Shown here one piece after another: positions 26,242 through 34,418 of a DNA stretch of 34,497 nt; the first letter of the stretch is position 1, and every line of letters starts with the position of its first letter. The notes below the pieces were generated by a model. The model was not told the origin of the DNA and made no database searches. It saw nothing but the letters and a program-made list of their open reading frames with translations. A program made the position numbers and the translations under genes. Source of the DNA: Candidatus Peribacteraceae bacterium (GTDB taxonomy: Bacteria > Patescibacteriota > Gracilibacteria > Peribacterales > Peribacteraceae); NCBI GenBank assembly GCA_028718905.1, contig JAQUKV010000015.1, positions 1 to 34,497 on the forward strand, written 5' to 3'.

Positions 26242-28173
26242 ATGGAATCCCAATCCCTCTCATCATCGGCATCATTCAAAAATGTCATCCACGGCACCGA
26301 TCCTTTCGTCATGATCCGGAGAGACGCTGAGGAAGAGGTACAAGTCTTCACGGGAACACAGCGATTGTGTCACTCTCTTGCGGAAATTCAGCAAAACAAT
26401 AGTGTGTCTTCTGCCGGAGGAATTGAAACCGTCTGTGCGATTCCCTTTGCGCAAGTCCGGGAGCGGGGATACGAGGTGCATACGGAAAATGAACCCATCC
26501 GTTGCATCGACATTGCACGACAGACCAGATTGAATCTGGAGGACGTGCTCGGATCCCTTCCCTCCGACCGCATCGAACTCAAAAATGGTATTCAATTCGA
26601 TATGTCCCCCGAGGAATATGGACAGGTCATCCGGAGCATCATCGACGATGAAATCGGGCAGGGCGAGGGGGCGAACTTCGTTGTCGCGAATACGGGGAGG
26701 GGGACGATCGTCGAGATGTCCAGAGCGAAGGCGCTCGGCATCTACCGGTCGCTTCTGCAGGCAGAGCACGGCAGTTACATGACGTTTATTTTCTTCGACG
26801 GGCAGAAGTACCTCATCGGGGCGTCGCCCGAGCGGCATCTCACTGTTCAGAAGAGAGAGGTGACGATGAATCCGATCAGCGGAACTTTACGGAAAAAACA
26901 GAATCAACCCGTTACGAAGGAGGAGCTGCTGAAATTCCTTCGCGACGATAAAGAGATTCTCGAACTCTTCATGGTGCTGGATGAGGAGCTCAAGATGATG
27001 TCGCAGATGTGTGAGCGTGGCGGGACAATCGGGGGGCCACTTCTGAAGAACATGTCGCGGCTCATTCATACCGAATACCTGCTTCGTGGCCGCAGTCCTC
27101 TGCCGGTCGTCGATCTTCTGCGTACTTCCATGTTCGCGCCGACCGTCACGGGCAGTCCCGTGGGGAATGCGTGCAGGGTTCTCCACGAATATGAACCCGG
27201 TTCCCGTGGGTACTATTCCGGTGCTTTTGCCTTGTTTGGCCGGGATGCGGATGGCAAGGGGAATCTTGATAGTGCCATCATGATCCGTACGGCGGAAATC
27301 GATGCCGATGGCGCATTGACCGTCCGTGCGGGCGCCACGCTTGTTCGCGATTCGGATCCGGAGAGCGAGGTGAAAGAAACGCAGGCGAAGCTGGGTGCCC
27401 TCTTGGGGAGCATCCTGGATCCGACGCGGAAGATGTCTGTTCCTACGGATACGCAGCTTCTGTCCGATCCGGAGATTCGTCAGGTGCTTGAAGAGAGAAA
27501 TTGCCACCTCTCCCGTTATTTTCTCGAAGACCAAGAAGGAGTGGACAACACACTTGAAGCCGTTCAGGGAAAAACAATCACCATCATCGATAATGAGGAT
27601 GATTTTTGTCACACGCTCAAACACATGATGACGAGCATGGGCGCGAAAGTTCACGTGGTGAGTTTTCAAAAGTACGACTGCGCATCGGATGACGCGGAAT
27701 TGGTCGTCGTCGGCCCCGGCCCCGGTGATCCCAATAACGAAGATGATCCGAAGATGCAGAAGCTTCGTTCTGTTGTGCGGGAGCTTCGAAGATCAGGGAA
27801 GAAATTCCTCGCCGTTTGTCTCGGTCATCAGATCCTGAGCAGGGAACTGGGGATGGAGGTCGCGCGTCAGAAGACGCCTTCGCAGGGAATCCGGAAGAAC
27901 ATCAATCTGTTCGGCGAGAGACAGCTTGTTGGTTTCTATAATACGTTCTCCGCTCGACGGCAGAAGGAGATTCCCGGCGTCCAAATGTCCTATGACAGAA
28001 AGTCCCAGCACGTTCATGCGCTGCGGGGCGATCAGTTCGCAAGTTTCCAGTTCCATCCCGAATCCGTGCTCACCGAGAACGGGTTCCGGATCCTCGGTCA
28101 AACCCTCACGCGCCTGCTTGCCGGTTCGTGCGAAGGATGCGCGGAACGTTTTGGAGATCCCTGTGACTCGTAG
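26242..28173 (+). CDS. Fused chorismate-binding enzyme and glutamine amidotransferase (PhzE / anthranilate synthase type)
   Basis: 643 residues. The N-terminal ~400 are a chorismate-utilising domain: MTFIFFDGQKYLIGASPERHLTVQ, NPISGTLRKK, LLRTSMFAPTVTGSPVGNACRVLHEYEP and RGYYSGAFALFG. From about 440 a class I glutamine amidotransferase follows: VVVGPGPGDPN, CLGHQILSRELG with the nucleophile Cys, and QFHPESVLTENG with the catalytic His-Glu. This order and size match PhzE (2-amino-2-deoxyisochorismate synthase), and also fused TrpE-TrpG. Wording of the motifs is nearer PhzE. No phenazine or tryptophan gene is nearby, so the product is open; anthranilate or an aminated isochorismate are the two options. 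The ATG at 26242 fits the PhzE N-terminus; the frame is open 22 codons further upstream. Confidence 0.82.
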   Translation: MESQSLSSSASFKNVIHGTDPFVMIRRDAEEEVQVFTGTQRLCHSLAEIQQNNSVSSAGGIETVCAIPFAQVRERGYEVHTENEPIRCIDIARQTRLNLEDVLGSLPSDRIELKNGIQFDMSPEEYGQVIRSIIDDEIGQGEGANFVVANTGRGTIVEMSRAKALGIYRSLLQAEHGSYMTFIFFDGQKYLIGASPERHLTVQKREVTMNPISGTLRKKQNQPVTKEELLKFLRDDKEILELFMVLDEELKMMSQMCERGGTIGGPLLKNMSRLIHTEYLLRGRSPLPVVDLLRTSMFAPTVTGSPVGNACRVLHEYEPGSRGYYSGAFALFGRDADGKGNLDSAIMIRTAEIDADGALTVRAGATLVRDSDPESEVKETQAKLGALLGSILDPTRKMSVPTDTQLLSDPEIRQVLEERNCHLSRYFLEDQEGVDNTLEAVQGKTITIIDNEDDFCHTLKHMMTSMGAKVHVVSFQKYDCASDDAELVVVGPGPGDPNNEDDPKMQKLRSVVRELRRSGKKFLAVCLGHQILSRELGMEVARQKTPSQGIRKNINLFGERQLVGFYNTFSARRQKEIPGVQMSYDRKSQHVHALRGDQFASFQFHPESVLTENGFRILGQTLTRLLAGSCEGCAERFGDPCDS

Positions 28174-28235
28174 ATAACTTTACTAATCTGCATCCAAGTT
28201 CCATATTTCTCTTCATTTCATTTCCTCTTCCTTCC

Positions 28236-28562
28236 ATGGCTATTACACACGATGATTTTCAACGATTAGAGTTGAGAATTGGCAAAGTTACAACGGTGGA
28301 AAAAGTGGCTGGCTCGGACAAGTTATTGAGATTCGTCTTTCAAGTTGGATCAGAAGAAAGGCAAATCATGGCCGGTATGGCCCAATTCTTTCCGGACCCT
28401 TCAGTCCTCGTTGGCAAGGAAATGCCACTTCTCATGAATATTGAGCCAAAATCATTCTGGGGCTATTCGAGCCATGGAATGATCGTTGCTGCTGATGTCG
28501 ATGGTCATCCGGTTCTCCTCCATCCCGAAAGAGAAATTCCCTCTGGTAGTGTCGTCAAGTGA
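28236..28562 (+). CDS. CsaA/MetRS-C-like tRNA-binding OB-fold protein
   Basis: 108 residues forming one EMAP II/CsaA-type OB fold: FQRLELRIGKVTTVEKVAGSDKLLRFVFQVGSEERQIMAGM, then VGKEMPLLMNIEPKSFWGYSSHGMIVAAD. LRIGKV, the K-L-L segment and the SxGMIxAA motif are the family hallmarks for tRNA binding. Such proteins occur alone or as the C-terminal dimerisation domain of methionyl-tRNA synthetase. Codon use is AT-rich compared with the neighbours, which may mean a different origin. A good terminator follows directly. Confidence 0.88.
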   Translation: MAITHDDFQRLELRIGKVTTVEKVAGSDKLLRFVFQVGSEERQIMAGMAQFFPDPSVLVGKEMPLLMNIEPKSFWGYSSHGMIVAADVDGHPVLLHPEREIPSGSVVK

Positions 28563-28569
28563 TTAGCGG

Positions 28570-28602
28570 GCCTTTCCTCGTTACGGGGGAAGGGCTTTTT
28601 TT
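28570..28602 (+). terminator. Rho-independent terminator of the tRNA-binding protein gene
   Basis: GCCTTTCC (28570-28577) pairs with GGAAGGGC (28588-28595, one G-U), followed by seven T (28596-28602). It starts 8 nt after the stop codon. Confidence 0.85.
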
Positions 28603-28992
28603 GTTTGTGTATGTGTTCTTCCCCACCCACCCCTCGACTCCGCTCGGGGCACCCTCCCCCGGAGGGGGAGGGAACGCACGAAAAGCGCATGAAGCATGTC
28701 CTTCCCCCACCGGGGGAAGGGTCTGGGATGGGGGAGAAAACTCATTTTGCCACTTTCCTTCCTTTTCCATTGGCGTACACTCTCTTTGTTCTTTCCTTCC
28801 GCAGGTTCCTCTTCCTCCGCGTAAAGCGGAACCGAGGCCGCCACGCGGCCTTCGGCCTCTGTGTTGGGTTTACACAGCTCTGCATGTACTGCGTGCGTAG
28901 CCGCGTGAATCCATACACACAGCGGATCTGATCTTGCCGGAAGGAGTGCAGTCGCGATCTCATCGCGTCTCTACACTTTCCCCTTTCTCCGT
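28603..28992. other. Intergenic region with palindromes, leader of pnp
   Basis: No gene is supported. It contains a diverged copy of the dispersed repeat (28631-28650, CCTCGACTCCGCTCGGGGC), the double hairpin at 28652-28720, an imperfect GC hairpin at about 28829-28854, and CGCGAT-CTC-ATCGCG at about 28952-28966, 27 nt before pnp. That last hairpin could be a target for pnp autoregulation, but nothing proves it. Confidence 0.45.
28652..28720. repeat. Pair of REP-like hairpins
   Basis: CCCTCCCCC/GGGGGAGGG (28652-28660/28664-28672) and CCTTCCCCC/GGGGGAAGG (28700-28708/28712-28720), both perfect 9-bp stems with 3-nt loops, 27 nt apart. The arrangement is like a BIME-type intergenic mosaic. Confidence 0.6.
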
Positions 28993-31251
28993 ATGTCCAT
29001 ACTCACCCGTTCTTCCTCTGCAGCAGTGCAGAAGGATTTCACCCTGATGCTCGGCGATGCCGAGATGAAGTTTTCAACCGGTCTCATCGGCACGCAGGCC
29101 AATGCCACCGTGCTCTGCCGCATGGGCGGCACCGTTGCCATGGGCAACGTCACCGTGAGTGCCAAGCCCCGTGTGGGCGTCGACTTCCTGCCGCTGCAGG
29201 TCGTCTTCCAAGAGAAGTACTACGCCGGCGGGCGCATCGGCGGCAGCCGCTTCCGCAAGCGCGAAGGCCGCCCGGCCGACCAATTCGTTCTGCTGGGCAG
29301 AGTCGTAGACCGCGGGCTCCGACCGATGTTCCCCAAGCAGATTCGCAACGACATCCAGGTATTCTGCACGGTGCTCTCGTACGATTACGAACATGAGCAT
29401 GACATCGCAGCCGCCAATGCGGCCAATCTGGCCGTGGCGCTTTCCGACTGCCCGGCGGACGGGCCGCTCGGCACGGTGCGCGTGGGACTGATCGGCGGCG
29501 AATTGGTGCTTAACCCCTCCCACGAGGCGCGGATCAAGAGCGATCTCGATATGTTCGTGACGGCGTCGCCCGAGCGCATCGTGATGATCGAGGCGGGGGC
29601 GAATCAGGTGCCCGAGGCCGAGATTCTCAAGGCCATCCAGTTCGGCAAGAAGTGGGCGCAGAAGATCGCCGTATTCTTTGCCGATCTGCAGAAGAAAGAA
29701 GGAAAGAAAAAATTCGAAATCGCGCCGCCGTATGAACACAAAGAGGCCTATGCGCTGCTCAAGGAGTGGGCGATCAAAGACGTTTCCAAGGCGATCAAAG
29801 ATCCTTTGAAGAAGCTCGATCGGCGTGCGATTTTCACCAAACTCATGGAAGGCGCAGCCGAGAAACTCCAAGAGAAATTCGGTCCTGCCGGCGAGAAGGA
29901 GGAGCTGATCGAGCTCTATGCGCACGCATCCGAGATGATGGACAAGATCATCAAGGGCGAAGTGCGCCGCCTGATCCTCGAAGAGGGAATCCGCATGAGC
30001 GGCCGCAAGATCACCGAGATCCGGCCGATTACGGTCACATTGGATCCGCTGCCGAACTTCGTGCACGGCAGTGCGCTCTTTCAGCGCGGCGAGACGCAGG
30101 GCCTCACGACCACGACGCTCGGCGCACCCGGCGACAAGCAGATCGTCGAAGGCATGGAGGGCGAGCGGAAAATGCGTTACATGCACCACTACAACTTTCC
30201 GCCGTTCTCGGTCGGGGAGACGAGTAACCGCCTCATGGTGGGCAACCGCGAGATCGGCCACGGCAGCCTCGCCCAGCGCGCGCTGGAACCGGTTCTTCCT
30301 CCCGAAGAGGGTTTCCCCTACACGATCCGCACGGTTACCGAAATTCTGGAAAGCAACGGTTCCTCCTCCATGGCGGCCACCTGCGGCTCGACACTTGCAC
30401 TCATGGCGGCCGGTGTGCCGATTTCGGCTCCCGTAGCCGGTATTGCGCTCGGACTCATTTCGGACGAAGAAAAAGGAAAGTACATCATTCTCTCCGATCT
30501 GCAGGATGAAGAGGACTTCGGCGGCGATATGGATTTCAAAGTCGGCGGCACCGAAAAGGGCATTACCGCTATCCAGATGGATATCAAGATCAAGGGATTG
30601 CCGGATTCCGTTTTCGAAGAGGCCATTGCGCGCAGTCGCGAAGGACGGATGGAAATCATGAAGGTCATGACGGCTGCGATCGGCGAGCCCAGAAAGGACC
30701 TCTCGCCGCACGCACCGCGGATCGAGGTGATCCAGATCAATCCCGAGGATATCCGCCTCGTCATCGGCAAGGGCGGAGAGATGATTCAGAAGATCACGGG
30801 CGAGCTTGGGGTCGAGATCGACATCGAAGACAGTGGCCTCATCTTCGTCACTGCTCTGAACGGCGATGCGATGCAGAAGGCCAAGGAGTGGATTCAGGGC
30901 ATCGTGGCAAAGCCGGAGGTCGGCAAGGTCTACGACTGCAAGGTGGTGCGTATCATCGACGGCGTGGGGGCCATCGTGGAATTCCTGCGTGGCAAGGATG
31001 CCATGATCCATATCAGCGAGCTCCAGTGGCAGCGCACCGAAAAGGTGGAGGATGTGCTGAAGATGGGCGACGAGGTGAAGGCGAAGTGCGTCGAGTACGA
31101 TGCCGTCGAAGGCAAGACGCGCATGTCCCTCAAACAGATGACCGAACCGCCCGAGGGCTTCTCGCCACGACCGTCATTCGGGGGCGATCGCGGCGGACCG
31201 CGCCGGAGCGGAGGATTCGGAGGAGGACACCGCGGACCACCCAGACGGTAG
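28993..31251 (+). CDS. pnp: Polyribonucleotide nucleotidyltransferase (PNPase)
   Basis: 752 residues. Two RNase PH-like cores flank a helical domain (first core ~12-230, e.g. VDFLPLQVVFQEKYYAGGRIGGSRFRKREGRP; second ~320-545, e.g. MSGRKITEIRPI, SALFQRGETQ, SNGSSSMAATCGSTLALMAAGVPI). A KH domain (IRLVIGKGGEMIQKITGE) and an S1 domain (GKVYDCKVVRIIDGVGAIVEFLRGKDAMIHISEL) follow. All catalytic segments are present. It degrades RNA 3'-5' with phosphate, as a trimer, often with an endonuclease and a helicase. The last ~25 residues form a Gly/Arg/Pro tail that may contact RNA or partners. A terminator follows the gene. Confidence 0.97.
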   Translation: MSILTRSSSAAVQKDFTLMLGDAEMKFSTGLIGTQANATVLCRMGGTVAMGNVTVSAKPRVGVDFLPLQVVFQEKYYAGGRIGGSRFRKREGRPADQFVLLGRVVDRGLRPMFPKQIRNDIQVFCTVLSYDYEHEHDIAAANAANLAVALSDCPADGPLGTVRVGLIGGELVLNPSHEARIKSDLDMFVTASPERIVMIEAGANQVPEAEILKAIQFGKKWAQKIAVFFADLQKKEGKKKFEIAPPYEHKEAYALLKEWAIKDVSKAIKDPLKKLDRRAIFTKLMEGAAEKLQEKFGPAGEKEELIELYAHASEMMDKIIKGEVRRLILEEGIRMSGRKITEIRPITVTLDPLPNFVHGSALFQRGETQGLTTTTLGAPGDKQIVEGMEGERKMRYMHHYNFPPFSVGETSNRLMVGNREIGHGSLAQRALEPVLPPEEGFPYTIRTVTEILESNGSSSMAATCGSTLALMAAGVPISAPVAGIALGLISDEEKGKYIILSDLQDEEDFGGDMDFKVGGTEKGITAIQMDIKIKGLPDSVFEEAIARSREGRMEIMKVMTAAIGEPRKDLSPHAPRIEVIQINPEDIRLVIGKGGEMIQKITGELGVEIDIEDSGLIFVTALNGDAMQKAKEWIQGIVAKPEVGKVYDCKVVRIIDGVGAIVEFLRGKDAMIHISELQWQRTEKVEDVLKMGDEVKAKCVEYDAVEGKTRMSLKQMTEPPEGFSPRPSFGGDRGGPRRSGGFGGGHRGPPRR

Positions 31252-31270
31252 CATCAGGTTGAAGAACAGG

Positions 31271-31296
31271 GGGTAGGGGCACCTACCCTCTTTTTT
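31271..31296 (+). terminator. Rho-independent terminator of pnp
   Basis: GGGTAGG (31271-31277) pairs with CCTACCC (31282-31288) over GGCA; TC and six T follow. Confidence 0.88.
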
Positions 31297-31328
31297 GTAC
31301 GACGCTCATCATCCGGTTCGCCGCGCGT

Positions 31329-32300
31329 TCAGAAAATCGATGCAATCTGCACCAGCAGGAAGCCACCGTACAGTGTGATCAAGGCGATGCCCTCGCTTCT
31401 GCTGAGTGCGTTCTTGGTCCTTGCAAACAGAGCGAAAATGGTGAGTCCGATGATCAGGATGAAGAAGCTGCCGACGAATTCGGTTCGATCGAGCATAAAG
31501 GGACCGTTCACGAGCGGCAGCAATCCAAAGATCATTGTGTTGGCGGCCGCGGATCCCAGATAATCGCCGAACGCGATATCCGTGTGCCGGCTCAGCGCGG
31601 AGCGAACGGCCAGAATGAGCTCGGGAATATTCGTTCCGATGGAGAGGACGAGCAGGCCGGCCAGTGATACCGGTACCCCCCAGAGGCTTGTGAAATAGAT
31701 GGATTCATTCACGAGCATTTTCCCCGCAACGAAAATGAAAACGGCTCCTCCGACGATACAGAGGGAGTCATAGAGCGTGGCGCGTTTGCGGCTCAGGAGC
31801 TTGCGATGCACATGCGTGGAGATGTCTTCCATGATCTGTTCCACGGCTCGTTGTTTCCTGCGGATGCCAATGATGAGTATTCCGTAGAGCAGGAGTAGCG
31901 ACAATCCTTCCTCACGCAGCACAACGCCGTCCCATGTGGCGAGAGAAGGGGCCGCGACGACGCAGAGCGCGAACAGAAGCGTGCTCCAGCGGATTGTCTG
32001 ACCCAGATCGATCGATCGCGCACAGATGGCCAGGAGCGGAATGATCAAAAAGAAGATGACAATGGATGCGCCCATGAGGTTCCCTGCGGAAACCGGCGGC
32101 ACGCCTTCGATCGTCGAATTGACAGCGACGGAGATTTCGCCGATCGATGTCAGAATACCGAGCACGAAGAACGCCACGGAAAACCGAGATTTTCTGTAGC
32201 GTCGTGCTACCCGATCGATTGCGCCGATGATGAATCCCGAAACGACCCAGGTACCTCCGAGTGCCAAACAGAAGAGCAAAACGTGGTACGAGATTGTCAT
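31329..32300 (-). CDS. Ca2+/cation antiporter (CaCA) family membrane protein
   Basis: 323 residues with about 10 membrane spans in two inverted halves. The two alpha-repeats are visible: FVLGILTSIGEISVAVNSTIEG...GNLMGASIVIFF (~43-85) and LVLSIGTNIPELILAVRSAL...GDYLGSAAANTMIFG (~215-262). The conserved acidic residues for cation binding are present (GE, PE). A charged loop (RRKQRAVEQIMEDISTHVHRKLLSRKR) separates the halves. It most likely exchanges Ca2+ for Na+ or H+ across the inner membrane. The frame is open for 73 more codons upstream, overlapping the K+ channel gene; the ATG at 32300 is the natural start of the first span. It follows the channel gene by 29 nt, so co-transcription is likely. 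Confidence 0.85.
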   Translation of the reverse strand: MTISYHVLLFCLALGGTWVVSGFIIGAIDRVARRYRKSRFSVAFFVLGILTSIGEISVAVNSTIEGVPPVSAGNLMGASIVIFFLIIPLLAICARSIDLGQTIRWSTLLFALCVVAAPSLATWDGVVLREEGLSLLLLYGILIIGIRRKQRAVEQIMEDISTHVHRKLLSRKRATLYDSLCIVGGAVFIFVAGKMLVNESIYFTSLWGVPVSLAGLLVLSIGTNIPELILAVRSALSRHTDIAFGDYLGSAAANTMIFGLLPLVNGPFMLDRTEFVGSFFILIIGLTIFALFARTKNALSRSEGIALITLYGGFLLVQIASIF

Positions 32301-32329
32301 GATGCGGAGCAGGGGTGGGTTAGGGGGGA

Positions 32330-33187
32330 TTACGTGCACAGTGCCGGCTGCGTTCTGTTTTGGGCGTTTTGTTGCAGCATCAGCAGCTCGTCGAATGCCG
32401 TTTCGGGAATGAAGCGGGCCATGCCGCGCCATACGGAGATGATCGTTTCTGCAACCTGCAGCAGCATGATCAGGTTGCGTTCCGCATCTTCCTGCGGCTG
32501 GCCGTTTGATTCGGTCCATGCATCCATCAATTGATTGATGCGGAGCAGGGTGCGGTGCACGGCTTCGTAGAGCAGCTGTTCTCTGCGGTGATCAATCATG
32601 TACAGGCCTGCGTGTTCCGGATCGTAGAATTCGGGAATATCGAGGAGCAGACTCTGTCCCTGCTTGTACGCAGTGGCGAGCGTTTCGCAGTCATCGGGAG
32701 TGAATGGCACACGGCTGCGCGCTTTCTCGATGAGGCGGTCAAAGTCTTTGCGGATGACGAACAGTCCTTCGCGGATATTGCGGAACACATCTTCGTAGGT
32801 GAGTTTATGCATCTGCCGGACAGCGAGCTCCTGCCGTTGGCTGACCAGCTTGGTCACGAAAACGGCAAGGACGAAGTAGCCTGCCACGCACTGAACACTG
32901 GAGAGTATTTTTGAAAAGCCCACGGGTACAATATCACCGTAGCCGGTGGTCGTGGAGGTGATGATGCTGTAGTAGAAGCTGTTTCCGATGAGTCGCAGTC
33001 CATGCAGTCCTTGTAATCCCAGTGGAGCGTGCTTGGGCGCGAAAACCGCCAGCAGGGCGTACGCCATCGCGAACAGAGCGACCATCGCAAGCCAGAGCGA
33101 AGAGAGCGTGGTGTACGGCAGTGTGGTGATCTTCTCGACGAGTCGGTTATGCGGGGCCGGATGGGTGTTGTGACTCTGAGAGCTCAT
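32330..33187 (-). CDS. Two-TM potassium channel
   Basis: 285 residues. The first span is LWLAMVALFAMAYALLAVFA (~31-50). A pore helix and selectivity filter follow (SFYYSIITSTTTGYGDIVPVG, filter TTGYGD), then a second span (VQCVAGYFVLAVFVTKLV). This is the KcsA-type pore of a homotetrameric K+ channel. The cytoplasmic C-terminus (~170 residues) is helical and lacks a Rossmann-type RCK signature (no GxGxxG), so the gating domain is of another kind. The ATG is 8 nt after an extended -10. It precedes a cation exchanger, suggesting an ion-homeostasis unit. Confidence 0.88.
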   Translation of the reverse strand: MSSQSHNTHPAPHNRLVEKITTLPYTTLSSLWLAMVALFAMAYALLAVFAPKHAPLGLQGLHGLRLIGNSFYYSIITSTTTGYGDIVPVGFSKILSSVQCVAGYFVLAVFVTKLVSQRQELAVRQMHKLTYEDVFRNIREGLFVIRKDFDRLIEKARSRVPFTPDDCETLATAYKQGQSLLLDIPEFYDPEHAGLYMIDHRREQLLYEAVHRTLLRINQLMDAWTESNGQPQEDAERNLIMLLQVAETIISVWRGMARFIPETAFDELLMLQQNAQNRTQPALCT

Positions 33188-33195
33188 TTCCTTCT

Positions 33196-33201
33196 ATTGT
33201 A
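33196..33201 (-). promoter_or_regulatory. Extended -10 promoter (TGC-TACAAT) for the channel/exchanger pair
   Basis: Minus-strand TACAAT preceded by TGC; CTGCCA stands 18 nt upstream as a -35. It ends 8 nt before the ATG at 33187, so the mRNA is probably leaderless. Confidence 0.6.
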
Positions 33202-33237
33202 GCAGAATTTACCCAATTATGGCAGTTCTTCGCGGTG

Positions 33238-33265
33238 TGAACAAATTACCATTTTAGGGTATAAT
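33238..33265 (+). promoter_or_regulatory. Promoter TGAACA-N16-TATAAT for the Cys-rich protein
   Basis: Perfect -10 TATAAT (33260-33265) with TGAACA (4 of 6) 16 nt upstream. Divergent from the channel promoter. Confidence 0.68.
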
Positions 33266-33287
33266 ACTATTGTCTTCTTTGGCACAC

Positions 33288-34016
33288 ATGCATACATCAA
33301 TATGGTCTCTGCGTATGCGATGGCTGGTTCTGGGGCTTTCGTGTCTCATGGTGGGCGGTGTCGTCATGGCTCTTGAGCGCACACAGGCCAGGGCGTATCC
33401 GTTTCCGTTCTGTCCCAGGCTTGCGTGCGGCGACGGCATCATCTGCTATCCTCCCGAGATGTGCGACGACGGCAACCGCAGAAGCGGAGACGGATGTTCC
33501 GCGGATTGTCAGGTGGAGGATCATTTCTGCGGAGATGGCCACAGGGACTCCGGCGAGTCGTGCGATGACGGTAACCGCCGCAACAATGACGGCTGTTCCT
33601 CGACGTGCCGTGTGGAATCACGTGCGCGTTGCGGAGACGGACTCGTGCAAATCGGCGAACAGTGCGACGACGGCAATCAGCGGTCGGGCGACGGCTGTTC
33701 CGCGCGCTGCCGGATCGAAATATGCGGCAACGGAGTGATCGAAGGCTTGGAACAGTGCGACGACGGCAATACCGCCGGCAGCGACGGCTGTTCGGCTTCC
33801 TGCCGACGCGAGAGCCTGTGCGGAAACCGCCATATCGACGACGGCGAACAGTGTGACGACGGCAACCGTGCTTCGGGGGACGGATGTTCCGCGTATTGTA
33901 TCCGTGAATACTGCGGAAACGCCGTCATCGATCCGCGCGAACAGTGCGACGACGGCAACCGTCGCAGTGACGACGGATGCAGTGCGCAGTGCATCACCGA
34001 AACCAGCGGGCATTGA
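33288..34016 (+). CDS. Exported Cys-rich repeat protein (DUF4215 / Myxococcus cysteine-rich repeat type)
   Basis: 242 residues. An N-terminal signal/anchor (MRWLVLGLSCLMVGGVVMA) precedes six tandem repeats of about 32 residues with the pattern CG(D/N)G-x(5)-GEQCDDGN-x(2-4)-DGCSxxC. Each has four Cys and a DDGN/DGCS pair likely to bind Ca2+ or be stabilised by disulfides. Such repeats occur in surface proteins of many bacteria and have no defined activity. Codons inside the repeats are very alike, so recent expansion or contraction by recombination is likely. The ATG at 33288 is the first Met after the predicted RNA start near 33272; the next Met (33315) is an alternative. Confidence 0.82.
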   Translation: MHTSIWSLRMRWLVLGLSCLMVGGVVMALERTQARAYPFPFCPRLACGDGIICYPPEMCDDGNRRSGDGCSADCQVEDHFCGDGHRDSGESCDDGNRRNNDGCSSTCRVESRARCGDGLVQIGEQCDDGNQRSGDGCSARCRIEICGNGVIEGLEQCDDGNTAGSDGCSASCRRESLCGNRHIDDGEQCDDGNRASGDGCSAYCIREYCGNAVIDPREQCDDGNRRSDDGCSAQCITETSGH

Positions 34017-34036
34017 GTCCCGGATTGTCCATTCCA

Positions 34037-34327
34037 TCAGTTTTTTGCCGGAGGTTTCTTCTCCTCTTTTGCAGGGGCATGAGTGGATGAATCCGTTTTC
34101 TTCGTTTCTGGCGCGGATTTCTCCTGCTTCGTTTCCGGTGCGGGTTTCTTGCGGCTGTCCGTTTTAAAGAATCCCGTGCCTTTGAAGTGAATGGCTGGGG
34201 GAGCGATCAGCTTCTCCGTCTTGCGGTGTTTGCACTTGGGGCAGAGCGGGTGCTCTTTGCTCCCGAAGGGGAGATTCACTTCAAAATGATGAGAACACTT
34301 TGGGCAGCGGAAATCGTAGGTGGGCAT
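34037..34327 (-). CDS. FmdB-family zinc ribbon protein
   Basis: 96 residues. The first ~50 form a zinc ribbon with two CxxC knuckles (YDFRCPKCSHHFEV and HPLCPKCKHRKTEKL), followed by the family's FKGTGFFKTD segment. The rest is a Lys/Glu/Pro-rich tail without structure. FmdB-type proteins are small putative regulators of unknown mechanism. The ATG is the only one giving the usual MPTYDFRC start. A TACGAT box ends 9 nt before it. Converges on the Cys-rich repeat gene, 20 nt apart. Confidence 0.88.
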   Translation of the reverse strand: MPTYDFRCPKCSHHFEVNLPFGSKEHPLCPKCKHRKTEKLIAPPAIHFKGTGFFKTDSRKKPAPETKQEKSAPETKKTDSSTHAPAKEEKKPPAKN

Positions 34328-34418
34328 GTCGGATGTATCGTATCACTGATTCCTGCCGAGATTATTAAAGATGGCTCATGACTAGCTGAGGGAAGGTTGA
34401 TATCCTTCTTTCCGCTCC

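Noticed and set aside
29074..31011. Very long open frame on the minus strand, opposite pnp
   Set aside because: It lies wholly antisense to a textbook PNPase; its composition is His/Arg/Leu-rich without any motif. It is a by-product of the GC-rich codon pattern of pnp.
32301..32519. 73-codon upstream extension of the CaCA exchanger
   Set aside because: Overlaps the end of the K+ channel gene, is Arg/His-rich and non-hydrophobic; the family starts at the first membrane span.
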